Positions 12,013 through 23,653 of a DNA stretch of 64,000 nt are shown here, piece after piece. The stretch covers positions 12,852,001 through 12,916,000 of the forward strand of contig OW204000.1 of assembly GCA_934047225.1 (NCBI GenBank), written 5' to 3'. Below the pieces are notes generated by a model. The model was not told the DNA's origin. It worked only from the letters and a program-made list of their open reading frames with translations, and did no database searches. This stretch comes from Ypsolopha sequella. Lineage: Eukaryota; Arthropoda; Insecta; Lepidoptera; Ypsolophidae. Position numbers and translations under genes: made by a program. Numbering within the stretch: position 1 is the first letter of the stretch; each line of letters starts with the position of its first letter.

Positions 12013-12650
12013 ATACCCGTGTAATGATGACCTGCTCAGAAAATGAAACCACGTATAGGGGATGTTATGAGGGTTCTTTGTACTAAATTTCATTTCGACA
12101 TTCCTATTAATACATCTTTTATTATTATTATTATTATTACAGCTTTATTATCCACTTAACAGTTCTTAAAATATATACATCTAATTATAATTATTTCTAT
12201 TAATTTCTTTGCTATGTGGCCCCTCTCTATGGGTAAAAGCCTCCTCCATTCTTTTCCACCTTTCCCTGTCTTTGGCTGTATGCATCCAACTTTTTCCTGC
12301 AATATTTATTATGTCATCGGCCCATCTCTTCTTCTGTCTCCCCACATTTCTTTTGCCATTTTTCATACATCTACAAATTAATAATTAATTTAGTTTCGCT
12401 CACAAGTGTAACATACTAACCACGTTTTTTTAACAGGCTTAAAAATGCGATGTTACCGCTTCGTGCACGTTACTGACATGTAGTAATACTGGAAGGGAAG
12501 GTGCACACTTGGAACACGATTTATTTTGTTCGAGAAAACAAATTTCTGTAAACAGAAATATTTTCTCTAAATTGTTTTTTTATGGCTTTGTAGAGGTATT
12601 CCCTACATGTGGTTTCATTTTCTGAGCAGGTAATTAATCATTACACCCTG
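12013..12650. mobile_element. Element with about 55-bp terminal inverted repeats
   Basis: The left end (gtgtaatgatgacctgctca, then gaaaatgaaaccac) is matched in reverse at the right end (ggtttcattttctgagcagg, then cattacaccctg). Between them lies an unrelated RTE LINE end (12119-12366), so this looks like a DNA element that received a LINE insertion. Confidence 0.65.
12119..12366 (-). mobile_element. RTE-type LINE 3' end nested in an inverted-repeat element
   Basis: The minus-strand frame reads GRQKKRWADDIINIAGKSWM then DRERWKRMEEAFTHREG. This is the conserved C-terminal end of RTE-type endonuclease/reverse transcriptase proteins. It is followed on the same strand by a (TAA)n-like tail at 12119-12140, which is typical of RTE elements. 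It is strongly 5' truncated, with only about 60 codons present. Confidence 0.8.
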
Positions 12651-13195
12651 TATATACATATATATATCTTTCAGTCGGCCAATTCCGGCTGGCCTAGTTT
12701 CGTGTGACATCAGTGCGAATCAATCATGAGCCTTTTGCCCTTTTCAGTACTTGGTGCCATTTTGGAACTACTCTCTGTTAAAAATGCGTTTTCCAAGTTT
12801 TTTTTCATTCGCCGGTCTAACATATACATATATAATAGAACACAATGATCACAATCCATTTCTATAAATACAAGGTCAAAGTGATTTCACCATGTTTTGT
12901 AATTGCAGTGTATAGCAGAGACAATGTCAAAACAATTTACATACATATTCATTCCTGGAAAAAATATGGGCAAACTTAGGTTGAGTCAGATGTTTCCTGC
13001 TGATGAAAGAGGTCTGTCTTGCAAGGAAGTCAAATATACGTGGGTCAACATAGGTTTCTTTGCTACAACCTACCTTATCAAAAACATAATAAAATAGTGC
13101 ATGCTTTCTCAATCATAAAATCCAATGTTGATGGGGCAAAAAGTTTGCATATTGTGCACTTCCTCCCAGTCAGCCCATAGCATGCTGAATTCGCT
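12651..13195. other. Intergenic, no gene seen
   Basis: It contains a (TA)n-rich patch near 12650-12665. No exon or repeat family recognised. Confidence 0.4.
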
Positions 13196-13350
13196 TAGAT
13201 TAAATGATGTGAAGGTGTGTTAATTCGAAAACCATTTCGAGATTTAGGTTTAATAAGCCGTATATTAGAACTGTGGTCTAAAAAACCTCATAATGATGAA
13301 TATTTTTACGAAAAAGCTGCAACTTCCATTTGCCTTCGTGTAACATTTAG
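13196..13350 (+). repeat. Dispersed repeat R, copy 1
   Basis: The sequence 'aaggtgtgttaattcgaaaa' through 'gatgaatatttttacgaaaa' to 'cttcgtgtaac' reappears almost unchanged at 58430-58600. The type of element is unknown. Confidence 0.65.
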
Positions 13351-13935
13351 AAATGTGTTCTTTGCTTTCGAGATAAATTTATAAGGGTACGTTTCGAAAC
13401 GTGTGATTATCACTCGGAGCGATGCGAATTTTACCCAGCAGCGTTAAAAAATCTAGGGTAAACGAACTGTTACCTGACAGTTGTGCTAAGTGTTTTGAAA
13501 CGCTTTCGAGAAATGTAAATATCGCACAGACAAGTGCGATTTATAACTCTGTCTGGGTACCGAAAAATTCGCCTGACAGTTGTCATTTCGGAGTTTTCTC
13601 GGGATTCAAACAAATTTTGAATATAGAATCCATTCCATTTGAAAATTAGACGCAATGATAAGAAAAGTAGGCGGGGCTTAAAAATAATGGCAGGACCTAT
13701 CTCATCATTGGTCCTGTGATTAGTTCTCTAGCGGTGTTATAATAAATTGGGAAAATCAACTGTCATATTTGAGTTAGAGAAGAAGCGTTAGAAATACAAA
13801 TTGTATAGTACATCCTGCTTTCACAGGGCTCAAGCTATATTTTACAGGCTAGCTAGACTATAGATACCCATGTCAAATACACCAAAAAAATAATGCGGGC
13901 CATCGATTTTTTCTCTCATATAAAATACATAGAAC
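13351..13935. other. Non-coding stretch with repeated 'ttcgaaacg' strings
   Basis: Motifs such as 'cgtttcgaaacgtgtg' (about 13388-13403) and 'ttgaaacgctttcgag' recur near 24285 and 24365. This suggests another old repeat without clear ends. Confidence 0.35.
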
Positions 13936-14092
13936 CAGGTCCTGTAGCATAGTGTTTAATCGCGCGCCGCCACTAATTGAATCACAAGTGCAAGGAATGT
14001 GACGTTTTGTTTAATCACAAAAACATTGCCTCGCACTTGTGATTCAACTAAGTCGCATCGCGCTCAACTAAACACTATACTTCAGACCCTGG
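13936..14092. mobile_element. Palindromic MITE, family P, copy 2
   Basis: The arms 'gtagcatagtgtttaatcgc' and 'gcgctcaactaaacactata' enclose 'gaatcacaagtgcaagg' and its inverse 'cctcgcacttgtgattc'. It matches the copies at 3891 and 26232. Confidence 0.75.
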
Positions 14093-14997
14093 TTATAAAT
14101 TTAGGTTATTTCAATACAAAGGTATAAAAAAATACTGTACACAAGGTTTTAACGCTGCGTATCCAAATGGATACTGAATGAATGAATTAATGAATAGACA
14201 CTATTATGCACACACACAAAATAAAATAAAGAATACAAAGTTAGGAATACACAATATTGTACTAAGGCGGGCTTATTACTAAAAGCAATTTCTTCCAGCC
14301 AGCCTTTGGGTGGTGAGGAAATTATTATTCATGAAATTTACATGTGGGATAAACAAATTATAAACATTTGATAAAGAAAACAAAAAACATAGCACTGAGG
14401 GAGTTAAGATAAGCATCACAACCAGACCTCTATTACATAGTATGTACCGTTACACTGTCTGTACATGTAACTGTAACAGCCTGATTAATAGAATGATTGA
14501 TGTGTATAAATAGATAGCCACAAACAGTTTGTACTGTTCAATATGTTAAGAAAGTCAATAGAAACATGTTGTACATGTTATTGCTCGATAAAGGCAACCG
14601 TGAAATACACGAGGCGCGATCACTGGCCCAGCGAGTGACTGCTGATCTACTCTCTATCGCAATTAGTCGTGCTTGCAACAGAGCAAGTGAAAGCGCTGCA
14701 TGGGTGGAATGGAATGCACAGATCATGTGCAATGTGATACCACGAATTGCGAAAGAAAACCCATAACAATCTCCTCCCGATTACAAATATACTTAGAAGA
14801 TTATATTGAGTAAATGTGTACTTACAACATATTCAAAACGAATGTGACGGCACACTTGCGTGTGCTAACTGTTGGGGACTTAGAAACCCATCTTTGCCGC
14901 GGTGAGAGCACGAGAAAATACAAAAATACGTCCTTTTACTTGCGAGCCATGGATGAGTAATAAAAATTAAAAAAAAACAAATGGAACGCCATCCAGT
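14093..14997. other. Intergenic, no gene seen
   Basis: Around 14566-14766 both strands are open but no family is recognised. The remainder is AT-rich. Confidence 0.4.
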
Positions 14998-15610
14998 CAG
15001 TGTTGCCAGATATATTTTTTTTTAATTTGTAGGTCAGATCTGTAAATTGTGCTGAAATCAGTATATTGACTTTTAGAAAATCCGTAAATTTATAGATTTA
15101 CTTTTAAGCTTTATTTAACGCTTTTTACTAAATAATACCCTTCCTAACCTTAGTTACTAAAAATTGCCAATGGCACGTCAATCAAAATTGAGCCATGCAT
15201 CAATTACATACGATTCAAATCAAAATGTTTTGTTTCTTAATATTTTGACACTTCACTAAGGACACTTTTTTCGTAAATCTTGTACTAGACCCGAGGTCCA
15301 TGGTTTGGTATGTCAATGATACCTAATCAATAAAACAAATTGGAAATTTATAAATTCAATACGAAATCAAACTGCTCCTTCCATCTACTCTGTCGTTCCA
15401 ATTCATTCAATAATTTCAATATTTCTTGCTTTTTCGCAGTTAGGTGTGAGGATGATCGGATCGAAGACACCCGTTGCTTGTAACGAAACGCAGTTAGCAA
15501 AATAAATCAACTAAAATGAAAATTCAACTGGTTGCTGAGTTTGTTTGCCAGACCTACAGATAAATCCATAAATATACAGATTTATCTGTAGGTCTGGCAA
15601 CGCTGATAGC
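14998..15610. mobile_element. Non-autonomous DNA element with 'gttgccaga' ends
   Basis: The left end is tcagtgttgccagat (about 14998) and the right end is tctggcaacgctga (about 15596-15609). A near-perfect hairpin at the right end (15547-15600; arms tgccagacctacagataaat and its reverse complement) would form a stable stem. No transposase is seen inside. Confidence 0.6.
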
Positions 15611-15737
15611 CGTTCATAAATTAACAGTTTCGCCAGGTTCCAACACTGACAGCAGGATAGCGTATACAATTTACATCGCGTACAACAGAGATGGCATTAG
15701 AACCTGTGTTGCGACCCCTAATTTATGAACGCGGCCC
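15611..15737. mobile_element. Small inverted-repeat MITE
   Basis: The left end 'gccgttcataaattaaca' pairs with the right end 'taatttatgaacgcggc', and 'cgccaggttcc' pairs with 'gaacctgtgttgcg' inside. Single ends of the same family are seen at about 26178 and 42290. Confidence 0.55.
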
Positions 15738-15950
15738 TGACGCCATCCCGTAGAGCGAGTAAAACTTACGCGCCATGAGGCCATCATTGTGACGTCACTA
15801 GAGAAAATGTTGCCATAACAAACAACAGCAATGCTGCGTTCATATTTAAATTTTAAACAAAAATGTTCCTACTGAGTGGGAAGAAAAAGGAAACTTAGCC
15901 TATACAGCCATGTCTGAGGTTTAAATAGCTGTAACAACATACAAACATAT

Positions 15951-16065
15951 CGTCATGACATGAATCCCCGGGGGGTATCAGATGCGTTCCGAGTGTGAAC
16001 CATGAAATGCAAGTCACAGTCCACACTCGATACGACCGCGTTCACCGACGATAGGTATTATCTGA
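15951..16065 (-). mobile_element. SINE family B body fragment, minus orientation
   Basis: It starts 'cgtcatgacatgaatccccg' and proceeds through 'aaatgcaagtcacag' to 'gttcaccgacgat'. This is the reverse of the 3' body of the copy at 11683-12012. The tRNA-like head is missing. Confidence 0.6.
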
Positions 16066-17994
16066 ATAAAGTTACAGTATATAAATTTATCCTCTACGTG
16101 TATCCTCGCCGTTTAAGCCGCTAGCGAACTGGCCATGGCTGATGCAACTATATTCGCCATAAGTGGGCTGGAGGGACTCCACTCTCTGCGACTGCGGACA
16201 GAAAAACCAATGTCTCACATGTCGAGCGTTGCCCATTTCGTCAATACCCGGAGAATCCCGACGACGATTGATCTCACACCAGATGTAGCCCAATGGCTGC
16301 AGAACTTAAATGTTGACTCATAGCCTGCCTATCATCTGACCATTGGGCGTATCTAGAGTTTTTTTCTGGAGGGGCCTGGCCTCTGATGAGCGTTGGCCGA
16401 TAACTGCTTTGATCCGCTTAAATGTGATTAAGACAATATGGAAAAGAAAACAAAATAATGAAAAAGAGCCTCCAATCCCTGTTTTTTGGCACTTAACGGT
16501 GTGGCTAAATAAGTCGATATGGGATCTTCCGCACAAGGTGCGTTCCGTTTTTTTCCCGTTTTTTCGTGGCACAGGTCAAGATGATACCTCCTTACGCCAA
16601 TAGGCCGAACCACGATTGGCTGTGCAACGTGCGTTCTCCCCTGACATGGTCTCTCCAGGCGTCTCTGTCCCAGCTCGCATGCTCTTTCCCATAAGACGCA
16701 GTCCTTGAAACGTAGTAGAGGACTGCCCACGTCTCTCTTGGCATCCGCAACGGCAACCGAGCAGGATCCATGGGCTGCACATGCTCCAGCCAGTGGCGTA
16801 TCTAAGGTGGGGCAAGTATGTGCCCTGAGCGCCATTCAAAGGGCGGCGCAAAACTCGCAAATTATTAAAATCAAATAGTCCCACGACTTCTAAGCATGGT
16901 GAGTTTTCGCGAACGAGCGAAAGAGCTCCAGGAGATCACAGTATGAGTTTTCGTAATGATGCCTTAGATAGAAAAGCCCTCCGAGACAATTTTTCTGATG
17001 AAAGAGAGATATTGGTTAATGTTGAACTCGAGAAAGATTTCAATTTTGAACTACCTGCCAGAACTAAGAATCGAGCCGGACAAATCTGTAAAAAAACAGC
17101 CTGTTATTTTAGGATACCAATCGAAAGGGTCAATCTTAAGAACCAAATTCTTCTGAGTAACATAGTATCCAAAATTAAATAAATTTTTGTTAATTTGATC
17201 CGCAACTTTCGCCACCAGTGTGTTTCGAAAAGTTATCTTAAGGCCCATGTTACATGTCACATAAGTACATGTCATAATAGGCCATGATAGCCCACGAAAT
17301 CGTCATCAAAGAGACGAAACTATGAGTAAAGGTGATGGACTCTTTCATTTCGCTTGACTCAAATAGCTTTGACCCCTTAATGACCATCATCGCCAAATCA
17401 TTTTTACCACACGATTTCGGCCATGGCCATAGCGCAGTCGACCATCAATGACGATGCGTGGTAGCAGTGACAAGTGGAATTAAGAATGGTTGCGCCGTAA
17501 CAGCCACACTTCAAGAACATTTTAGCACAAATGAAACAAGTCATATTTGTTTTTAAATATTTGTTTTATTTTTAAGCTGTTTTTTGGAATACGTAGTATA
17601 TTATTAACAATCTGTGAAAAAATATAAAACATTAAAGACGAATAAATCATTAAATCATATTTATTTTCGTTCAAATTCGTTTCATTCAACCTTTAATTAA
17701 AACAAAATATTAATTGCTGTGCGTTATATATATGTGCCGTATTAGTGACAAAAAATTTAAGAAGGCGGCAGATGGCATCGCAGTTGTGCATCCCCCCAGG
17801 AAACTGCGCAGTTGGTTGACAGCGGTGAACGGGTTGACAGCTAACTCATACGCCTGCTGTCTTAATTGGCTGGAACCATTGAATCGAAAATGACGTCGAA
17901 ATCGGAAGTCCGGCGTTGCAGTAATAGATCTGTTCTCTGTGTGAGAGAGGTAGACAAAGAACGGTAGTGGCCACTGCCAAGCTTCGAATACAAC
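16066..17994. other. Intergenic region downstream of POLD2, with a LINE relic
   Basis: At about 16580-16800 the minus strand holds a frame-shifted relic resembling a LINE polyprotein end (VGSPLLRFKD, then ASWDRDAWRDHVRGE in another frame). No intact gene is seen. The open frame at 16943-17182 is unrecognised. The region includes the 3' untranslated end of POLD2; T/A-rich strings near 17560-17660 could hold its poly(A) signal on the minus strand. Confidence 0.45.
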
Positions 17995-20900
17995 TCATGA
18001 AAAGATCATACTGTAACATTCCAAATTGGCCAAGTTTACTACGGCTATTGTTTTCGTTGCACAGAAGTCTGGGATACACACCAACCTCACACGCTGACCA
18101 TTCGAGCCTGAAAAAGAAAACAAACTGAGCTGAGAGCGCGTAAGATTGTTGAAAATACTAATAGGAAAATATGATATACAATAGGAAATTGTATCGGATA
18201 AAAAGTTGGCATATAGTCAACAATAATAATACGTGTTCCCGCAGGATCATAAAGTAAAGAACTGGTAACTAGCAAAGAAGTGGTTTAATATAATATACAA
18301 TAATTCGTGGTGTCAATTCAGTAATCTAGTTGAGTGTGTCGAGCTGGTTCGCTGATTCATTCCCCCCGACCCCCGCGCCCGCGGGCACTGACGACCGGTT
18401 ATGTGAGTCGTAGGCGCGAACAATACGTGAGTGTAAAACCCGTTCTTTAATCATAATTTAATTCTTACTTATGTTGATACATATATACAAACATATAACA
18501 TAAATTATATATTGCATCGGGTTCTTTTAAGCCTTGTGTGTGATAACATGCCTGACATAATACCAGGGCACTGAGATTTTTTTTAAATCGCATTGTCCTG
18601 AGTCAGACCTTTTTCACTGCCTCAACACAACATCTCTTATTTTTATTGTTATCGTGTTACCGATCATTGTGTATGTTAGTGTTGTGTTTGTTAATTTTCT
18701 AATCTACTTTATTTTATTTTTTACTTGTTATTGCAGCGAATAAATGCCTTCTTATTCTTATTCTTAAACATTCTGGTGCTTATCTCCATGAGGGGTAGGC
18801 AGAGACAACAGACTTCCGTTTGCTACTTTCCTGATGCACCTCTTTCGCCTCTTTGACATCCATCAATCTAGTCATACAAGCTCTTATATTCCGGGTGCTT
18901 CGACTTTTTGTTCATAACTCTTCAAATCATACCTTCGTACATATCAGTGGCAAACTCCTCTGTATTGCCACAGAAGTACACAGCCGGGCAGCTATACATG
19001 GTGAATGGATCTGTATCCAAGCATGGTGTACTTGGCACGGTGTCAGGGCACGTCGGTGCAAGGTGTCGCCACTTTAAAGTCATTTTCATGGCATCTATGT
19101 AATTGTCTATTTTGCTGTATCGCATGATGTCCTTGATTGGCTCTCCTGAAGTGCCGAGGCAAAGAAATCCTGAAATCGTACAATGCATGATTGATCGATC
19201 ACATAATTAAAAGACATAAAGACATCATTACTTATAGATTTAATCTAACGCTTTTAACACACCGACGACGCCGCAAAACACGAAAATGTTGCGAAATTAT
19301 GACGAAACGCAAAAATGAAAGCGGTAGGCTTTTACACCAAAAAGTTTCGCCATTTGATGCGAAAGAAAATGCAAAAAATAATAGCGGTACGTCACCGTTG
19401 CCAGAGGTACAAAAATTCTCGTACTACGTAAAATTTACGAACGCAAATTTCAACTCATCGATGTACGAGGCAAACCGTACGCAATACCTACTTTTTACTT
19501 ACGCCAAGTTTCGGGTTCCGTTTATGTTTCGCTATAAACCATTTCCGCTTTTCGATGCGGAATACTGGCGGTACCGAGGCGTCCGTGTGAAAGAAATTTC
19601 GCGCGGAAAACGATATAGGATAGAGAGACAATCATAGGAAATGTCAGACAGAGAGCGAGATGCAACATTTGCGATATGTTTAGACAGATTTTTCGCAGTT
19701 ACGTTCCGCAAATCGCAGCGTCGTGGTCGGTGTACAAAGGGCGTAAGCGTAAGACATGTTTATTAAAAAAAAAACTATACCTCCAACATCACACTCATAA
19801 GGATTTGACACTCTGTTGAATGACTTGTACTCTACAGCTTTCGGGAATAAACCTAAAACAAATATTAAATATAAAATTATATTTAAAACATAATTGGTAA
19901 TTGGTTTTTAAAGGTACTTATTTTCGTATATTGTCAGTGATAAGAGATTTAAATGAGAATCATTTATATAAATTGGACATCCAGCAATGAAAATACTGCA
20001 ACTTACAATAATGGAACGGTTTCTGTGGCAGCATGATGCCGGTTGGATCCTTGCAGCCAGGCATCAGGTCCAGTGGAGAAATTGCACTAACAGCCGCACA
20101 GAAAGAGTCCACTGTCCCCGCTGAGGCGATCACATCTGACTCCTTCAGGGCTTGTTCATTTGAATAGTTTGTAAATACACCCCCTGAAATGATAAAATAA
20201 AAATATATAAACTGGTCTGGAGATTGCATCAATGTCGAGCAATTGGTCACAGGAATTGTTTGTGCTATGCTGGTATGTCACAAAGTATCCAGCTTTTCTA
20301 TTTCATCTTAAGAACTAGCCTTTCGGCCGCTGCTTCGCCCACGTTTATTCAATATTTGCCCCTAAAACGGAACATAGATACAGAAAGACCAAAATTCCAA
20401 AAATTGTATTTCGGACGTAATAATCATTGGTAAAACGCGGATGTACCAAATGTGGACAGCGACTTGTATTTCACAGTCCACACTCAGGAACACCTCTCGG
20501 GATTCATGTAGCAAAACAATTGGAACCTGAAGTTAAGTGGCATAATTTTGATTGTCTAGCCAACCGGAAGTGCATTATCTGTCATGGATTGTACAGAAAG
20601 CATTCAGATGTAAGACTTTTGCAGAGAAGTGGCCAAGATTCCTTAGCACATTATTTATTTTGTACCACTGTATTCGAGATTGACTCACCAGCAACAATGA
20701 CACGTACAATTTTGGAGAGCTCCTCTTGGTACTGCAAAGTGCCAGAGATGCCGGAGAGCCACTCCAGGAGTAGATGCATGGAGAACCAGTGCTCTGCTGA
20801 CTTTGACGCCATATTTAGTCCTGAGACCAGAACAATGTACCTGGCAAGTTTTAAAAACAATTTCAATTTCAACACTAGATTTAATTAAAAGTTTAGGGAT

Positions 20901-23653
20901 AACGAAAACTGTGTGTCCATTTGTATCTGCACTATGTCTGCGACGAGAGTGGGTAACAAATAAAAAATGAGTGTAAGTTCTCACGTATATTGTCCGATAT
21001 GGTAGTGACTTATACAGTATACACTGTAACAACTGCTTGTAATGGGAGCGGGGAAACAACTGTCAGGGCTGTGCCAGTCTGCCAACATGTTCTAACTAAT
21101 TGCTAACTAATCAATAATGCTAAGCCCCTACAAAAGTACTGATCCTTTTAGCATTACGAAAAAAGATGGAAGGTAGAACAAAAATGACAAAAACACATTA
21201 TGTATTGTTTTGTTTGTAACCAAACAAAATTCCAAAGGTTAATTTGTAAACCTAAACCAATATACTACTCTCGACATAAGATCTCAATCTGCTATGATCT
21301 GTGTATGAAAGAATCATTGTGTCCACACATTCTTACCTATCATCTTTAAGTTTGGGCAATGGTTTCTGTATGTTACACTCTGGCCAGCAAACTTCTTTAA
21401 CAGTGAAGAGTCCATCCTCATCCTCAGAGCCTATAACATAAAATACAAACATTAAAAAAAAATTACAATAATGAATCCATAAATTTCTAGATTTTAACTA
21501 TGCAACATACCAAGCACAGCACAAACAACCCCTGTGACCACTTGATGGACATTGATGCAATCTCCAGCTAACTTTATTCTCTGAAGCTCATCTTCCAACA
21601 CCAGACTATCATCGTCATGCACAAAATGAGTCCTGAAATTTGATTAAAACTCTTACATATAATATATTAAACTTTTAATATAAAATTAAAATGCCTGGGT
21701 AAATTTACAGTTAACTTCGTAAAAGTGAAAGAGATAAGACAGAGACGGAATCTATTTACTTATCGTTTTACAATGGCCACTTTGTAAAGGCTTGTTTATT
21801 TATTTACACGGCAAGGGATATGTTTTTGTCTATATATCATTATTGCCGTAATTAAATGTCTTTACAAGTAATTCTGAAGAATTCGATAACCCTGAAAACA
21901 AAAAATGGCACGTAATGTGATGACAAATGTCAAAGTGAAAATTTACCCCTGAATTTACAGGTCCTAAAATTTATCAAATTGAATTTTACATTTCTGACTA
22001 GGTTTATAAATGACTTCAAGAATTGTTTGAGCTGTTCGTTTTTACTCTGGTGGTAGTGGAACGGGTGACAGTTAAATTTCATCTTTACCCCTGCATTTAA
22101 TTTAGGAATGGTAAAATATATGTACATTTTAATAGCATATGTATCAAAAACCTGTCCGGGTTTGTTCCGAAACACCAAGATTCCTGTCTTATCTAAAATC
22201 AAACATATTATAATTTATACACACCTAAATTGTTAAAAATACGAATAATTATGGACTTAACTTAACACTCCGTTACACTAAATTCTAATAGTTACACCAT
22301 AACACGCGTGGGGCACAAGGATGCCCCAATTTATAAATTAAATTATTTTAAACTACAACAATTGAAAAGAAAAAAATCAAGGTTATTATAAATAAGTTCT
22401 AAGGATTAACATGAATGTCTACAAATATTTAACTTCTAATAATTATTAAAACAATTAAAGAAAAAAATAAGTCACAACGAATTTTCTCAAAAAGCAACAT
22501 TCAATCTAAATGATTGGTCACAGTACTGAAAAGCGTGTCTTTGCATTAGTTTAATCTTCCTAGAAAACTTTTTTATGCAAAGATGCTGTTGAAACTTGAC
22601 TAGTGCAAGCAATGATATACAAGCTGCAGGTACTCAGGAAAAGAAGACTGTCGCTATAAAAGTGTTCAAATAATTACAGAATATTCATTACTGGGGCACG
22701 CCTGTGCCTGTGTAATGAAGTGTTAAGAAATTTAATGTTTTATATAAATTACTCTGTACTCATATCCGTAATACATCATCAACAGCAGGTTACAAACTTA
22801 TAAGTGCCCTTCAGTGGCGTGTATAGAACTTTTTTCAGAAAATAAATCAGTAGTTCAAGTTTGACAATAAAAAATATATGAAAAAATTTAAATAACACTG
22901 AAAAAGAAAAGTTTGTATGACGCCAGGGTAAGGCAGTAAGCAGTAAGCACTGCTTACCCTAGAGTGAACTTTTTTTTTCAAAGTGTTTAAATTTTTTCAT
23001 ATTTTTTTTTATGTCAAGCTTGACCTTCTGGTTGCTTTTCCAGAAAAGTTCTATGCACGCTACTGGTGCCTTTAGTAGGTAATGTAGTCACTAGTTACAA
23101 TGCCATAGAGGCTATTTTAGATTGCAGACGATGTTTGACAAAAGATGTTAATCAAGAATCAGTCAAGTTAGAGCATGGCATGGTTATTGTATACAGGTGG
23201 TTTTTTATGAATGAAACATAGCAATGACATAATTATTACTTTTTTAAATTACTCTCAAATGTAAAAAAAAAATAGAGCAATAGATACATGCCTATGTGGT
23301 TGTGGAATTATATCCAACTCCTCAGATAATTCCTTGAGGATGCTAGGCTTGAGTTCTTGATGTTTGAATAGTGTTCCTATGATGATACAAGTGGTTCCCT
23401 TCTCTCTCAGTTCACATAGTTTTAAGATCTTGTGCTTGTTTGACCACTTCTTTCTGACAATTTCCCCAAGAATATTCCTAAAGGTATTCAATCTCGCCGC
23501 ATAAATGTGAGCGTATTGTTTTGAGAAATCCCTCGAAACCTCGTAAAATCGCTTAGAACCATCGGTGTAAGCTAACGAACATCTTTCCAAATCACAGGGC
23601 CCTGTCACCCTTTCCGTATTGGTCGTTGTCTTGCAGTCTGATCTGAATAGCAT
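17995..23653 (-). CDS. POLD2: DNA polymerase delta subunit 2 (small B subunit), complete, 8 exons
   Basis: Exons on the minus strand: 23653-23292, 21632-21511, 21430-21337, 20840-20689, 20183-20007, 19852-19781, 19169-18933 and 18107-17995 (TGA at 17997-17995). The phases all agree, giving 1329 bases, about 442 aa (human POLD2 is 469). The product bridges the catalytic subunit and the accessory subunits of replicative DNA polymerase delta in the nucleus. Family landmarks: [13 protein letters not shown] near the start, [15 protein letters not shown] (exon 2), the inactive phosphatase-like core with VIVAGG (exons 4-5) and [18 protein letters not shown] (exon 5), [17 protein letters not shown] and [13 protein letters not shown] (exon 7), and the terminal [17 protein letters not shown] (exon 8). 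The ATG at 23653 is the first in frame; an in-frame TTG lies four codons upstream. Intron 1 has a GC donor (see findings). The longest ORFs cover only some exons. Confidence 0.93.
18780..18905 (+). repeat. Dispersed retroelement fragment in POLD2 intron 7
   Basis: The segment 'aggggtaggcagagacaaca' through 'ctagtcatacaagctcttat' is closely matched at 32985-33110 in MEIOB intron 7. A shorter related piece lies near 32230-32290. It is probably a LINE-tail family. Confidence 0.55.
19257..19735. mobile_element. Inverted-repeat element in POLD2 intron 6
   Basis: The left end acaccgacgacgccgcaaaa matches, in reverse, the right end ttgcgg-like 'ccgcaaatcgcagcgtcgtg' and 'gtcggtgt'. It is unusually CpG-rich for an intron here. 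The 148-codon open frame (19191-19637) that crosses its left end shows no known motif, and I regard it as incidental. Confidence 0.5.
20217..20275 (+). pseudogene. Inverted, diverged copy of POLD2 exon 2 end, including its splice donor
   Basis: On the plus strand (opposite to POLD2) the segment starts ctggagattgcatcaatgtc, continues 'tggtcacaggaattgtttg' and ends 'gtgctatgctggtatgt'. This corresponds to the last 50-odd bases of POLD2 exon 2 and the first bases of its intron (21565-21506, minus strand). Substitutions are scattered and there is one single-base length difference. The translation would stay POLD2-like ([18 protein letters not shown]). It lies in POLD2 intron 4. Confidence 0.75.
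20410..20512 (+). mobile_element. SINE family B body fragment in POLD2 intron 4
   Basis: It reads 'ggacgtaataatcattggta', 'aaaacgcggatgtaccaaat', 'acttgtatttcacagtccac' and 'ctctcgggattcatg', the same order as in the full copy at 11683-12012. The tRNA head is missing. Confidence 0.65.
22812..23065. mobile_element. Palindromic MITE, family Q, copy 2, in POLD2 intron 1
   Basis: The ends are cagtggcgtgtatagaac and gttctatgcacgctactg. The inner arms (aaaaatttaaataacact and its reverse) flank a short centre with the direct repeat cagtaag. It is homologous to 10789-11020. Confidence 0.75.

Noticed and set aside
19191..19637. A 148-codon plus-strand gene in POLD2 intron 6
   Set aside because: It lacks known motifs and straddles the end of an inverted-repeat element.
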